A stretch of 64,000 bases of DNA from Flavobacterium sp. 1 (GTDB lineage Bacteria > Bacteroidota > Bacteroidia > Flavobacteriales > Flavobacteriaceae). This document shows positions 43,220-52,900 of the stretch, piece after piece. The stretch's first letter is position 1; every line of letters starts with the position of its first letter. The notes under the pieces were generated by a model. The model was given only the letters and a program-made list of their open reading frames with translations. It searched no databases and had not been told where the DNA came from. Position numbers and translations under genes: made by a program. The DNA lies in NCBI RefSeq assembly GCF_002797935.1, contig NZ_PGER01000001.1, positions 1,364,001 through 1,428,000 on the forward strand. Reading direction: 5' to 3'.

Positions 43220-43264
43220 GTAGAGACGCATCCCGTAGAGACGCACTGCAGTGCGTCTCTACGG
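43220..43264 (+). repeat. Compound REP just upstream of the RAYT gene, copy C
   Basis: The half unit GTAGAGACGCATCCC (43220-43234) is followed by the perfect palindrome 43235-43262, extending to 32 bp with flanking CC/GG. It lies 70 nt upstream of the RAYT ATG and 27 nt before the divergent Dph6-like gene, the usual position of a REP beside its transposase. Confidence 0.93.
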
Positions 43265-43290
43265 TTAACAAAATAAATAAAAAAAAACCA

Positions 43291-44034
43291 TTGAAAAAGA
43301 AAGCCCTATTTAATTGGAGCAGCGGAAAAGATTCTGCTTTAGCATTATACAAAACACTGCAAAATGACGAATTTGAAATTTGCTGTTTGTTAACCAGTGT
43401 AAACCAACAGTTTAAACGTATTTCAATGCATGGAGTTCGGGTAGAATTATTGGAACAACAAGCCAAGAGCATTGGTTTGCCACTCGAAATCATGCAGATT
43501 CCCGAAATGCCAACGATGGAAGTGTATGAAGCAGTTATGCAGACAACGCTTTCTGAATTAAAAGAGCAGGGCGTTACACATTCTATTTTTGGAGATATTT
43601 TTCTGGAAGATTTGCGAAAATACAGGGAAGATAAATTGGCAGAAATAGGTTTTGAAGGGGTTTTTCCGCTTTGGAAAGTGCCTACTCCCGATTTGATTCA
43701 GGAGTTTATTGCACTAGGATTCAAGACTATTGTGGTTTGTGTTAATGAACGTTTTTTGGACAAAAGTTTTGTCGGTCGTGTGATTGATCAGGCCTTCATC
43801 AATGATTTACCCGAAAATGTAGATGTCTGTGGCGAAAACGGGGAATTCCACACTTTTACTTTTGACGGGCCTATTTTCAGCAAACCTATTTCATTCGAAA
43901 TTGGTGAAATTGTTTATCGAAAATATGAAAAACCAAAAGAGCAAAATTCATCAGATACCGCTTGTGACACATCAGCATCGGATGCTTTTGACTACGGATT
44001 TTGGTATTGTGATTTAGTTTCAACATCGTTTTAA
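43291..44034 (+). CDS. Dph6-like ATP-pyrophosphatase (diphthine-ammonia ligase family)
   Basis: A 247-residue PP-loop enzyme. The pyrophosphate loop is ALFNWSSGKDSALALYKTLQ (SxGKDS-type) at the N-terminus; HGVRVELLEQQAKSIGLPLE, GDIFLEDLRKYREDKL and DVCGENGEFHTFTFDGPIF are the hallmark stretches of the Dph6/MJ0570 family. In eukaryotes Dph6 amidates diphthine on EF2; bacteria lack diphthamide, so the bacterial substrate is unknown. Translation seems to start at TTG 43291, since the family start is there and no ATG is in frame just upstream. Confidence 0.87.
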   Translation: MKKKALFNWSSGKDSALALYKTLQNDEFEICCLLTSVNQQFKRISMHGVRVELLEQQAKSIGLPLEIMQIPEMPTMEVYEAVMQTTLSELKEQGVTHSIFGDIFLEDLRKYREDKLAEIGFEGVFPLWKVPTPDLIQEFIALGFKTIVVCVNERFLDKSFVGRVIDQAFINDLPENVDVCGENGEFHTFTFDGPIFSKPISFEIGEIVYRKYEKPKEQNSSDTACDTSASDAFDYGFWYCDLVSTSF

Positions 44035-44118
44035 AGCATCTCAACTTATGGTGAAACAATATTTGGGATGATTTAAATAATATGACTGTCCGCAAAGAGT
44101 ACCATGTATTTTTTTTTT

Positions 44119-44195
44119 GCCACAGATTAAAAAGATTCTCACAGATTTCATTACACTTTTTTAAAAAATCTGTGTAAATCTTTTTAATCTGTGGC
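44119..44195. repeat. Long CACAGATT-type inverted repeat
   Basis: Arms 44119-44147 (GCCACAGATTAAAAAGATT, then CTC, then ACAGATT) and 44167-44195 are reverse complements over 19 and 7 bp, interrupted by a 3-nt mismatch, with a 19-nt AT-rich loop. It sits in the 327-nt gap between the Dph6-like gene and a convergent lipoprotein gene; the remaining gap sequence is AT-rich without a gene. The wording is akin to the element at 48496-48623. Confidence 0.8.
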
Positions 44196-44361
44196 TAATT
44201 CTATCTGTTTGGTATTAGTTACGGATAGTCTATTAAATAAAAAGAGAACAATAAAACAATAACGTTCTAGAGTTCTAGAGTTCTCTTTTCGGATTGTTTC
44301 ATAATTGAAAATTAACCAAATATTCAAATTATAAACAAAATACTGAGATAGTCATTATGGA

Positions 44362-44799
44362 TTAGTATATCTCAATTTTTTGATAGTCTAATCCTGGACC
44401 ATCACAGTTTTGCCATGTACTGGACAAAGTATTTTTAGCAGAAAAATAAAGCTCTTCTTTTTGATTACCATAACAGCTTCCAATAATCTCACTATTCTTT
44501 GGATATGTCAATTCTAAAACCATTCCGTCTTGATTATTTTTAGCAATGTATGTACCAGAAGCAGTTGTCTGAATAGTATTTCGAGTTCTGAACTTTGTAA
44601 ATGTTCCTTTATCACCGAATACATAGAATTCTTGCCATTCCATTGCAGTTCCAGTGGTTTGTGAATTGAATATGCTTCCAGACATTTTGACTAATGTCCA
44701 TTTTCCATGATAATCGGCTGTTGTTGTATTTTCTTTATTGTCTTTAGTACAAGAAGAAAAAACAGAAAGAAAAATAACAATTATAGCAAGATTTTTCAT
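44362..44799 (-). CDS. Lipocalin-like lipoprotein
   Basis: A 145-residue protein with a lipoprotein signal peptide (IVIFLSVFSSCTKDN, Cys about 17) and a small beta-barrel-like domain with DYHGKWTLVKM at its start, as in lipocalin-like families. TASGTYIAKNNQDGMVLELTYP and a late Cys pair (GSCYGNQ, QNCDGPG) are notable. Predicted to be outer-membrane anchored; the ligand is unknown. Confidence 0.75.
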   Translation of the reverse strand: MKNLAIIVIFLSVFSSCTKDNKENTTTADYHGKWTLVKMSGSIFNSQTTGTAMEWQEFYVFGDKGTFTKFRTRNTIQTTASGTYIAKNNQDGMVLELTYPKNSEIIGSCYGNQKEELYFSAKNTLSSTWQNCDGPGLDYQKIEIY

Positions 44800-44883
44800 C
44801 TTTAAGTTTTATAGTTACTTAGATAAGATGGTATAAATTGCGGAAGGTTGCGTCAGGTTGTAATTGTTTTTTGAAAAAGAAAT

Positions 44884-45429
44884 TTATCTTTCTCCATACA
44901 TTTTTAGCAACTGTGTTACTGTATTCCAATTTCGAATGGTTGCTGTTACATTTAGCTTTTTCTCGATGTATTTCTGGTCAAATCGTGTTTTACCAGCCCC
45001 AACGGCATATTTAATATAGATTCTGCTTTCGTCGATATGAGCCTCATCGGGTTTTACCTGACTCATTTTTAAATCATTGATACTGTCACTTTTCAAGGTT
45101 GTAGAAACAAAAGCCACATACAGTTTTTTGATATCAAAATCCTTCTCTTTCAAAAAAGCATTGTTTTTGAAACAATTTTCCAAATCGGTTTTGCCAATGA
45201 CAACAATAGGAACTTCATGTCCAAAAGCCTTGAATATTTCCTGTTTTATTTTGAAACCAACTGCTGGCGCATTTTCCTCATCGGTATCTACAAAGACATT
45301 TCCAGATTGTATATAAGTCACGACATTTTGAAAACCAATATTTTCTAAAGCGGTTTTCAAGGCTTCCATTTTTATCATATTGTGGCCAGAAACATTGATG
45401 CCACGAAGAAGTGCGAGATGAGTTGTCAT
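44884..45429 (-). CDS. DUF1697 domain protein
   Basis: A 181-residue soluble protein. THLALLRGINVSGHNMIKMEALKTALENIGFQNVVTYIQSGNVFV is the canonical DUF1697 N-terminus; the C-terminal KLNVTATIRNWNTVTQLLKMYGER is also conserved. The family is widespread and has no established function. The gene is monocistronic by appearance. Confidence 0.92.
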   Translation of the reverse strand: MTTHLALLRGINVSGHNMIKMEALKTALENIGFQNVVTYIQSGNVFVDTDEENAPAVGFKIKQEIFKAFGHEVPIVVIGKTDLENCFKNNAFLKEKDFDIKKLYVAFVSTTLKSDSINDLKMSQVKPDEAHIDESRIYIKYAVGAGKTRFDQKYIEKKLNVTATIRNWNTVTQLLKMYGER

Positions 45430-45468
45430 TTGTTTTTTAATTTAAAATGAGAAAAAAATGTATAATAA

Positions 45469-46101
45469 TTATTCACCTAAAAGTTCTCGAAAATTTATCT
45501 TTATTCTCCTCTGGATAGGATGAATCAATTTGGGAATTTGCTTGTAAGCAATTTTAGCTTTATCCAATTGCTCTTGTTCTGGTATTTCACCCTTATCAAT
45601 TAGTGAAAAGCTTTCATCATAAGACTTAAATGTTTTTGCTGAAGCAATAAAAAAGCTAGTCATAAGTTTTTCTATATCATCAGAAAAATATATAGCATTA
45701 GATTTAAAATAATGACTTAGTTTGTTATGTGATTCACGGAATGCATTGCGTAATTCTTTTTCGAAGACAATTGAATTTATTCCTTGAGGTATCTCTTTAG
45801 AAGGGTTAATGTATTTTTTTAACAACCCTAAATTTAAATTTATATGTTCATAAGTTTGAGCTAATACTTCAAGTCTTTTTTCGTGTAACTTTGTAAACTT
45901 AAAATTTTCTTTTGTCTTTAATGAATTAAGTTCAGTTTGAAAATTAGCAATTTCAATAGAATGTTCTTTTTTCACTTCTTCAAGTTTTTTGTCAAAGGAA
46001 TTTTTAACACTACCTTTTACTTTTTCATTGAGCCAAAGCGTAATTAATGTAGGTATTAAACTACAAACAAGAGCTATGATAATATTGACAAGAATATCCA
46101 T
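45469..46101 (-). CDS. Membrane-anchored coiled-coil protein, function unknown
   Basis: A 210-residue protein that I do not recognise. One hydrophobic segment at about 2-22 (ILVNIIIALVCSLIPTLITLWL) should anchor it to the inner membrane. It is followed by a charged coiled coil (about 28-75, KGSVKNSFDKKLEEVKKEHS... LNSLKTKENFKF) and a mostly helical remainder. Lys/Glu rich and AT-rich. No domain or neighbour suggests a function; membrane helix plus coiled coil resembles single-gene sensors or structural proteins but this is no evidence. Confidence 0.65.
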   Translation of the reverse strand: MDILVNIIIALVCSLIPTLITLWLNEKVKGSVKNSFDKKLEEVKKEHSIEIANFQTELNSLKTKENFKFTKLHEKRLEVLAQTYEHINLNLGLLKKYINPSKEIPQGINSIVFEKELRNAFRESHNKLSHYFKSNAIYFSDDIEKLMTSFFIASAKTFKSYDESFSLIDKGEIPEQEQLDKAKIAYKQIPKLIHPIQRRIKINFRELLGE

Positions 46102-46328
46102 GAGTTGTCATTTTTTATAAAATTTTGTTTTGCTAAGATAAAGTGAATTATAAGAATTTCCTAAATAAACCCATTTTCAAATTTCCAAACAAAAAACTAT
46201 CTTCGCTTTCTTAAAAAGAGAGAAAAGAAAATAGAACAAAGAGCATAGACTCCAAAAATCTAAATTCTGCAACCTAAATTCTGCACACGAGCCCATGGGG
46301 CGAACTGGCGAAGCAATCTAAAATCGAA

Positions 46329-48437
46329 ATGTCCAATAATCTCCTAGAAACTCCCATTGAATATCTTAAAGGCGTTGGTCCCGCTCGGGGCGCGTTGCTA
46401 CGTAAGGAATTGGGGATTTTTAAATACGGGGATTTGGTTAATTTTTTTCCGAATCGATACATTGACCGCACTCGTTATTATAAAATTAATGAATTGCAAA
46501 ACAATATTGCCGAAGTACAGATTATCGGTAAAATCATCAATATCAAAACGGTAGAATTTGGTCGTAACCAAAAGCGATTAGTAGCAACATTTGTTGACGA
46601 TACGGGACAAATGGATCTCAACTGGTTTCAAGGACACAAATGGATTAAAGAAAGTTTAAAGATCAATGAAGTTTGTGTTATTTTTGGAAAATGTGCACAA
46701 TACGGCAGCCAATACAGTATGGCACATCCCGAAATTGAGTTATTGAGTGAACACGAAAAAAGCCTGCGTTCGGCGATGCAGCCTGTTTATCCTTCGACAG
46801 AAACCTTAGCCAATCGTGGCATAACGAATCGCGTGGTGAACAAAATGATGCAACAGCTTTTTCTGGAAACGCAGGCATTGTTCAGTGAAACTTTGCCTTC
46901 TTATTTGACCACCGAGCTCAAGCTAATTCCTAAAAACGCTACTTTATTCAATATTCATTTTCCTAAAAGTGCCGAGATTTTGGCGAAAGCCCAATTCCGA
47001 TTAAAATTTGAGGAATTGTTCTTTATTCAGTTGCAATTGATAACGAAGAATTTGATTCAGAAACATAAAATTAAAGGACATCCTTTTTCTAAAGTGGGAG
47101 AGTTTTTTAATGAATTTTATCAAAATCATCTTCCTTTTGAATTAACAAATGCTCAGAAAAGAGTGATCAAGGAAATTCGAACCGATATGGGAAGCAATGC
47201 TCAAATGAACCGATTGCTTCAAGGTGATGTGGGTTCTGGAAAAACCATAGTCGCTTTTATGAGCATGCTGTTGGCAATGGATAATGGTTTTCAGGCCTGT
47301 TTAATGGCTCCGACAGAGATTTTGGCTAATCAGCATTTTATAGGATTGTCGGAATTGGCAAAATTTTTAAACATAAATATAAAAATACTCACAGGTTCTA
47401 CTAAAATTGCTACCCGTAGAATCATACACGAAGAATTGGAAAACGGAACTTTGCAGATACTCATTGGTACACATGCCTTATTAGAAGACAAAGTAAAATT
47501 CCAAAATTTAGGATTGGCAGTTATTGATGAACAGCATCGTTTTGGAGTCGAGCAACGTTCTAAATTGTGGAAAAAAAATACGATTCCTCCTCATATTTTA
47601 GTGATGACGGCCACTCCTATTCCCAGAACTTTGGCGATGAGTTTGTATGGAGACCTTGATATTTCCGTAATTGACGAATTGCCTCCTGGGAGAAAGCCCA
47701 TCCAAACTGTACATCGTTTTGACAGCAATCGTCTAAAAGTATGGAAATTCATTCGGGACGAAATTGCGCTGGGACGCCAAATCTATATTGTTTATCCGCT
47801 GATTCAAGAATCGGAAAAAATGGATTACAAGGATTTAATGGATGGTTACGAAAGTATTTCTCGGGATTTTCCACTGCCGCAATATTCGGTTTCAATACTT
47901 CACGGAAAAATGAAACCCACCGAAAAAGATTCTGAAATGAAACGTTTCTCCGAAGGCAAAACCAATATTATGGTCGCTACAACCGTTATTGAAGTCGGCG
48001 TGAATGTGCCCAATGCCAGTGTTATGATTATTGAAAGTGCCGAACGTTTTGGATTGTCACAATTGCATCAGTTGCGGGGTCGCGTAGGCCGTGGCGCCGA
48101 CCAAAGCTATTGCATTTTAATGACCTCCTTTAAATTATCAAGCGACAGCAAAACCCGTATGGAAACGATGGTAAGCACCAATGATGGTTTCGAAATTGCC
48201 GAAGTCGATTTGAAACTTCGTGGTCCTGGCGATTTGATGGGAACACAGCAAAGTGGTGTTTTGAATCTTCAGATTGCCGATATTGTACGCGATAGGGATA
48301 TCTTGCTTTTGGCACGAAACTATGCCATAAAAATTCTCAAAGATGACGCTCCTATGCAGAAACCTGAAAATGCTATACTGAAAGCAGTCTTTATCGAATT
48401 GACCAAAAAGAAAAATATTTGGAATTATATCAGCTGA
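46329..48437 (+). CDS. recG: ATP-dependent DNA helicase RecG
   Basis: Branch-migrating helicase that remodels stalled forks and Holliday junctions; 702 residues, normal length. The N-terminal wedge/OB domain (about 55-160) is present (NNIAEVQIIGKIINIK, FGRNQKRLVATFVDDTGQM). Walker A is LLQGDVGSGKTIVAFMSMLLA (about 297), motif II VIDEQHRFG (DEQH box), motif III MTATPIPRTLAM, and the TRG/motif VI region reads QLHQLRGRVGRG. No shifts. The gap before it carries a short direct repeat CTAAATTCTGCA (46260-46271, 46274-46285). Confidence 0.97.
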   Translation: MSNNLLETPIEYLKGVGPARGALLRKELGIFKYGDLVNFFPNRYIDRTRYYKINELQNNIAEVQIIGKIINIKTVEFGRNQKRLVATFVDDTGQMDLNWFQGHKWIKESLKINEVCVIFGKCAQYGSQYSMAHPEIELLSEHEKSLRSAMQPVYPSTETLANRGITNRVVNKMMQQLFLETQALFSETLPSYLTTELKLIPKNATLFNIHFPKSAEILAKAQFRLKFEELFFIQLQLITKNLIQKHKIKGHPFSKVGEFFNEFYQNHLPFELTNAQKRVIKEIRTDMGSNAQMNRLLQGDVGSGKTIVAFMSMLLAMDNGFQACLMAPTEILANQHFIGLSELAKFLNINIKILTGSTKIATRRIIHEELENGTLQILIGTHALLEDKVKFQNLGLAVIDEQHRFGVEQRSKLWKKNTIPPHILVMTATPIPRTLAMSLYGDLDISVIDELPPGRKPIQTVHRFDSNRLKVWKFIRDEIALGRQIYIVYPLIQESEKMDYKDLMDGYESISRDFPLPQYSVSILHGKMKPTEKDSEMKRFSEGKTNIMVATTVIEVGVNVPNASVMIIESAERFGLSQLHQLRGRVGRGADQSYCILMTSFKLSSDSKTRMETMVSTNDGFEIAEVDLKLRGPGDLMGTQQSGVLNLQIADIVRDRDILLLARNYAIKILKDDAPMQKPENAILKAVFIELTKKKNIWNYIS

Positions 48438-48495
48438 TTTTGAAATAATAATTGACCTTTATTTTTCTCTGGACAAACGCATGAGTTAAAAAACA

Positions 48496-48623
48496 ACCGC
48501 AGATTCGCAGATTAATTAGTTGTAAAGTTAAATTTCCTAATTTCACTGAATTTAATTTGCATTAATTCTACGAAAAGTGATTAATTTATGTTATAAAATA
48601 AAAAAAATCTGCGAATCTGCGGT
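48496..48623. repeat. Element with 18-bp terminal inverted repeats (CGCAGATT type)
   Basis: Arms ACCGCAGATTCGCAGATT (48496-48513) and its exact reverse complement (48606-48623) flank 92 nt of AT-rich DNA, giving a 128-bp unit. It occupies most of the 383-nt gap between recG and the efflux operon; the rest (48624-48752) shows no gene. Confidence 0.8.
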
Positions 48624-48752
48624 AAAAATAAAATTGCTTTTAAACCTTTTTATAAAGTTCAAGTCAAACTATTTAGTCATTATCAATTTTCAATTCTTGT
48701 ATATACAAGTGTTAAATAAAGAGTAATGCCTTTTGTATTCGTACTAAAAGCT

Positions 48753-48760
48753 TAATTTTG
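48753..48760 (+). promoter_or_regulatory. -7 box of the RND efflux operon
   Basis: TAATTTTG, TAnnTTTG match, 60 nt upstream of the ATG at 48821. An in-frame TTG at 48758 falls inside this box, so it cannot be a start codon for the same mRNA. Confidence 0.55.
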
Positions 48761-48820
48761 TTTCTCACTAAAAAAAATGCACTAAAAATACATTCCAAAG
48801 ACCTATTTATCCACAGTTTT

Positions 48821-49882
48821 ATGAAAATAAAAAACCTTATTTACGCTTTACTAATTATCCTGTTTGGTAGTTTTATAGCTTATCGAATTATCTCAAATAA
48901 AAATAAAAATGCCGAATCTAAAGATAAAGGCGGTAAAGATTCTCCAACAATTGTAATTGGACAAGTAGTAAAAACAGCCACTTTTGATAATAATTTATCT
49001 TTATCGGGTTCTATTGAAGCCAATGAGCAAGTTGAAATTCATAGTGAAGTTTCAGGAATTGTAGAAGGCATTTATTTTAATGAGGGTTCTATGGTAAAAA
49101 AAGGACAGATCTTATTCAAAGTAAATGATATTGAACTGAAAGCACAATTGCAGCAAACTGCAACCAAAGAAGGTTTAGCTGCAGAAAATGCCAGAAGAGC
49201 CAAATTATTGCTGGAAAAAGAAGCAATCAGCCAAGAAGAATATGATATTTCAAGAGCCGATTATAAATCAGCTCAGGCACAAACGCAATTAATAAGAGCC
49301 CAAATTTCAAAAACGGCTGTCAAAGCTCCTTTTTCAGGAAAAATTGGATTGCGTTCTATTTCTCCGGGAACTTATATTACACCTACAATCTTAGTAGCAA
49401 AATTGGTAAATACAGGAAAATTAAAAATTACATTTTCTATACCAGAAAAATATGCTTCTCAAGTAACGTCTGGCTCGACTATAGATTTTAGCGTTTCGGG
49501 ATCTACTAAATCCTACACTGCAAAAATATATGCAATTGAACCAGAAGTCGAAGTAGCGACTCGTACCTTACAAGTTCGTGCGATTGCAGATAATATAGAT
49601 GGTAATCTTTTTCCGGGAACTTTTGCCGATATAAAATTGCCTTTAGCCATTATTAAAGACGCTATTGTTGTTCCTTCGGAAGCAATTGTTCCTGTTCAAA
49701 ATGGCAAAAAAGTTTTTATTTCTGATATGGGCAAAGCCAAAGAAGTAATGGTAGAAGCCACTACTAGAACAGATGCTTCTATTTTGATTCTTTCAGGTTT
49801 GAAGGCTGGAGATACTTTGATAACAAGTGGAGTTATGTCTTTAAAAAATGATGCCCCAGTAAAAGTTAAAGTAAAGTTATAA
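48821..49882 (+). CDS. RND efflux periplasmic adaptor (HlyD/MFP family)
   Basis: Membrane fusion protein linking the RND pump and the outer-membrane channel, 353 residues. One N-terminal hydrophobic helix (about 5-23, LIYALLIILFGSFIAYRII) anchors or secretes it. The lipoyl/barrel-sandwich halves are SIEANEQVEIHSEVSGIVEGIYFNEGSMVKKGQILFKVN and SKTAVKAPFSGKIGLRSISPGTYI; the helical hairpin is between (about 105-165), and the C-terminal beta-barrel ends SLKNDAPVKVKVKL. It is first in an operon with the pump and TolC genes. Confidence 0.94.
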   Translation: MKIKNLIYALLIILFGSFIAYRIISNKNKNAESKDKGGKDSPTIVIGQVVKTATFDNNLSLSGSIEANEQVEIHSEVSGIVEGIYFNEGSMVKKGQILFKVNDIELKAQLQQTATKEGLAAENARRAKLLLEKEAISQEEYDISRADYKSAQAQTQLIRAQISKTAVKAPFSGKIGLRSISPGTYITPTILVAKLVNTGKLKITFSIPEKYASQVTSGSTIDFSVSGSTKSYTAKIYAIEPEVEVATRTLQVRAIADNIDGNLFPGTFADIKLPLAIIKDAIVVPSEAIVPVQNGKKVFISDMGKAKEVMVEATTRTDASILILSGLKAGDTLITSGVMSLKNDAPVKVKVKL

Positions 49883-49888
49883 GTTAAG

Positions 49889-49972
49889 AATTATAAATTA
49901 TAAGTTTTAAATCCATACTCATTCTGAACTTATAATCAGTAACTCATAATTCATAACTCATAATTTATAATT
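49889..49972. repeat. Inverted repeat between adaptor and pump genes
   Basis: AATTATAAATTATAAGTT (49889-49906) and AACTCATAATTTATAATT (49955-49972) are reverse complements with one mismatch, filling the 99-nt gap. Low complexity (AACTTATAA/TTATAAGTT words); like the other intercistronic repeats it would fold within the operon mRNA. Confidence 0.65.
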
Positions 49973-49981
49973 AAAATACAA

Positions 49982-52900
49982 ATGAGTTTATCAACAACAA
50001 GCATAAGAAGACCTGTTTTAACAATAGTACTAAATCTTCTAATCATATTATTCGGTTTTATCGGGTACAGTTTTTTGGGCGTTAGAGAATTTCCCTCAAT
50101 TGATCCAGCACAGGTTTCTATTAGAACGAATTATACAGGAGCCAATTCTGATATTATAGAATCACAAATCACGGAGCCTCTTGAAAAAGCAGTAAATGCT
50201 ATCGATGGAATTCGAAATATTACCTCTTCCAGCAATCAGGGAAGCAGTAATATTACAATCGAATTTAATCTGGATAAAGATCTTGAAAGCGCAGCAAATG
50301 ATGTTCGTGACAAAGTTTCACAAGCTATCCGCAGTTTACCTCAAGACATCGATGCACCGCCGGTAGTCTCTAAGGCTGATGCCGATAGTGAATCTATTAT
50401 TTCGATGACTGTTCAAAGTGATACTAGAAGCTCATTAGAACTAAGCGATTATGCAGAAAATGTCATTTCACAGCGTTTAGAAACCATTCCTGGTGTGAGT
50501 GGCGTTCAAATTTGGGGACAAAAGAGATACGCAATGCGTTTATGGATTGATCCTTCAAAACTGTCCGCTTATGGCTGTACAGTTGCCGAAGTCCGCGCGG
50601 CTTTAAATGCACAAAATGTTGAATTGCCTTCTGGAAAATTGACAGGTAATAACACTGAACTTACCGTAAAAACGATTGGAAATTTATCAAAACCCGAAGA
50701 ATTCAACAATATTATTATTCGTACTGATGGTGATAAAATTGTTCGTTTTAGCGATGTGGGTAATGCAAGTTTGGGACCTGAGAATATAGAAACGCAGCTG
50801 TCACAATCTGGATTGCCAATGATTGGTTTGGCTATTGTTCCAATGCCTGGTGCTAATTATTTGGATATTTCAAAAGAATTTTACAAAAAATATGCCGCTT
50901 TAAAAAAGGATTTACCAAAGGATATCAAACTTAATATTGCTTTAGACAATACTATTTTTGTAAAAAAATCAGTACTTGAAGTGGCTGAAACTTTAGGGAT
51001 TTCTATTCTTTTAGTAATCATTATTATTTATTTATTTTTTAGAGACTGGGCAATTGCGTTCAGACCTTTAATTGATATTCCTGTTTCCTTAATTGCTACT
51101 TTTTTCATCATGTGGCTTTTTGGATTTTCGATTAATGTATTAACGCTTTTAGCAATTGTTCTGGCAACCGGTTTGGTTGTTGATGATGGTATTGTTGTTA
51201 CCGAAAACATCTTCAAAAAAGTTGAAGAAGGAATGTCGCCAATTGAAGCTGCAATCAAAGGATCAAACGAAATTTTTTATGCTGTGATCTCGATTTCGGT
51301 TACTTTGGCCGCAGTATTTTTACCAGTAATATTTTTAGAAGGTTTTGTAGGTCGCCTCTTTCGGGAGTTTGGTGTGGTAATTGGAGCCGCAGTATTAATT
51401 TCGGCTTTCGTGTCCTTGACTTTAACACCGATGCTGAATGCCTATTTAATGAAAGGCGGCGAACAGAAAAAATCAAAATTTTATATTAAAACTGAACCAT
51501 TTTTTGAAAAGCTAAATAGTGGCTACGCTGATTCTTTAAAACGTTTCATGGACAAAAAATGGATTAGTTTTCCAATTCTAATCATATGTTTTGCCTTGAT
51601 TTATTTATTCTTTACCATTCTTCCAAAAGAAACAGCTCCTTATGACGACCGGAGTGCTGTAACAATGCGTATGACAACCCCTGAAGGTTCATCCTATGAA
51701 TATACGGATCGTTTTATGCAGGAAATTTCAAAATTAGTTGATGATTCTATTCCGGAGAAAAAAGTGAGTTTGGTTATTACAGCACCGGGTTTTGGTTCTT
51801 CGGCAACTAATACTGGTTTTATTAGGCTTTCATTAAAAGGACCTGACGAAAGAAAAAAATCTCAAAAAGACATTGCTGATCAACTCTCCAAATGGATAAA
51901 AAAATATCCTGATGCTAAAACAGCAGTGCTCCAACAAGCTACAATTGCGGTAAACAGACGTGGCGGCTTGCCTATTCAGTATATTATTCAAGCCCCAAAT
52001 TTTGAAAAGCTTCGTGAAAAAATTCCGTTGTTTATGGATGAAGTTGGCAAAAGCGATGTGTTTTCAACCACGGATGTGAATTTAAAATTTAATAAACCGG
52101 AAATAAACGTAAGCATTGATCGTGCAAAAGCCGAAAGTCTTGGAATTTCTATTATGGATATTGCTCAAACCCTTCAGCTTTCGTTGAGTGGCCAGCGTTT
52201 TGGTTATTTTATTAAAAACGGAAAACAATACCAAGTTATAGGGCAATTTGATCAAAAAGACCGTTCAAAACCATTGGATTTAACTTCAATGTTTGTAAAA
52301 AATAATAAAGGTGAATTAATTCAAATGGACAATGTTGTCAATGTAGAAGAACAGAGTAATCCGCCACAATTATTTCATAATAATCGATATATGTCGGCAA
52401 CGGTTTCAGCAGGTTTGGCACCAGGCAAAAGCATCAGCGATGGTATTGATGTGATGAACGAAATTAAAGCCAAAGTGCTTGATGATTCATTTACCACCGA
52501 TTTAGGAGGAGAATCACGAGATTTTGTAGAAAGCAGCTCGAATACTTCTTTCGCTTTTGGACTCGCTTTATTATTAATTTTCTTGATTCTTGCGGGACAA
52601 TTTGAAAGCTTTATAGATCCATTTATTATCATTTTGACTGTACCAATGGCGGTTGCAGGGGCTTTATTCTCCCTTTGGCTATTCAATCAGACTTGGAATA
52701 TTTTTAGCCAAATTGGAACCGTAATGCTTATTGGTTTGGTAACCAAAAATGGAATTTTGATAGTCGAATTTGCTAATCAATTGCGAGAACAGGGAAAACC
52801 AAAATTAGAAGCTATTTTAGAAGCTTCGGAAGCGAGATTGCGTCCAATTTTAATGACTAGTTTAGCTATTGCTCTAGGGGCGTTGCCAATCGCAATGTCG

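Noticed and set aside
42638..43264. Repeated palindromes considered as a CRISPR-like array
   Set aside because: Only three irregularly spaced copies, partly inside a gene, with no equal-length spacers and no cas genes.
43161..43493. 110-residue minus-strand frame containing VETHCSASL opposite the Dph6-like gene
   Set aside because: It is the antisense of the Dph6-like N-terminus joined to the REP palindrome; the peptide appears only because the palindrome reads the same on both strands.
46260..46285. Tandem CTAAATTCTGCA upstream of recG
   Set aside because: Two 12-base copies in AT-rich DNA; too little to claim an operator or attachment site.
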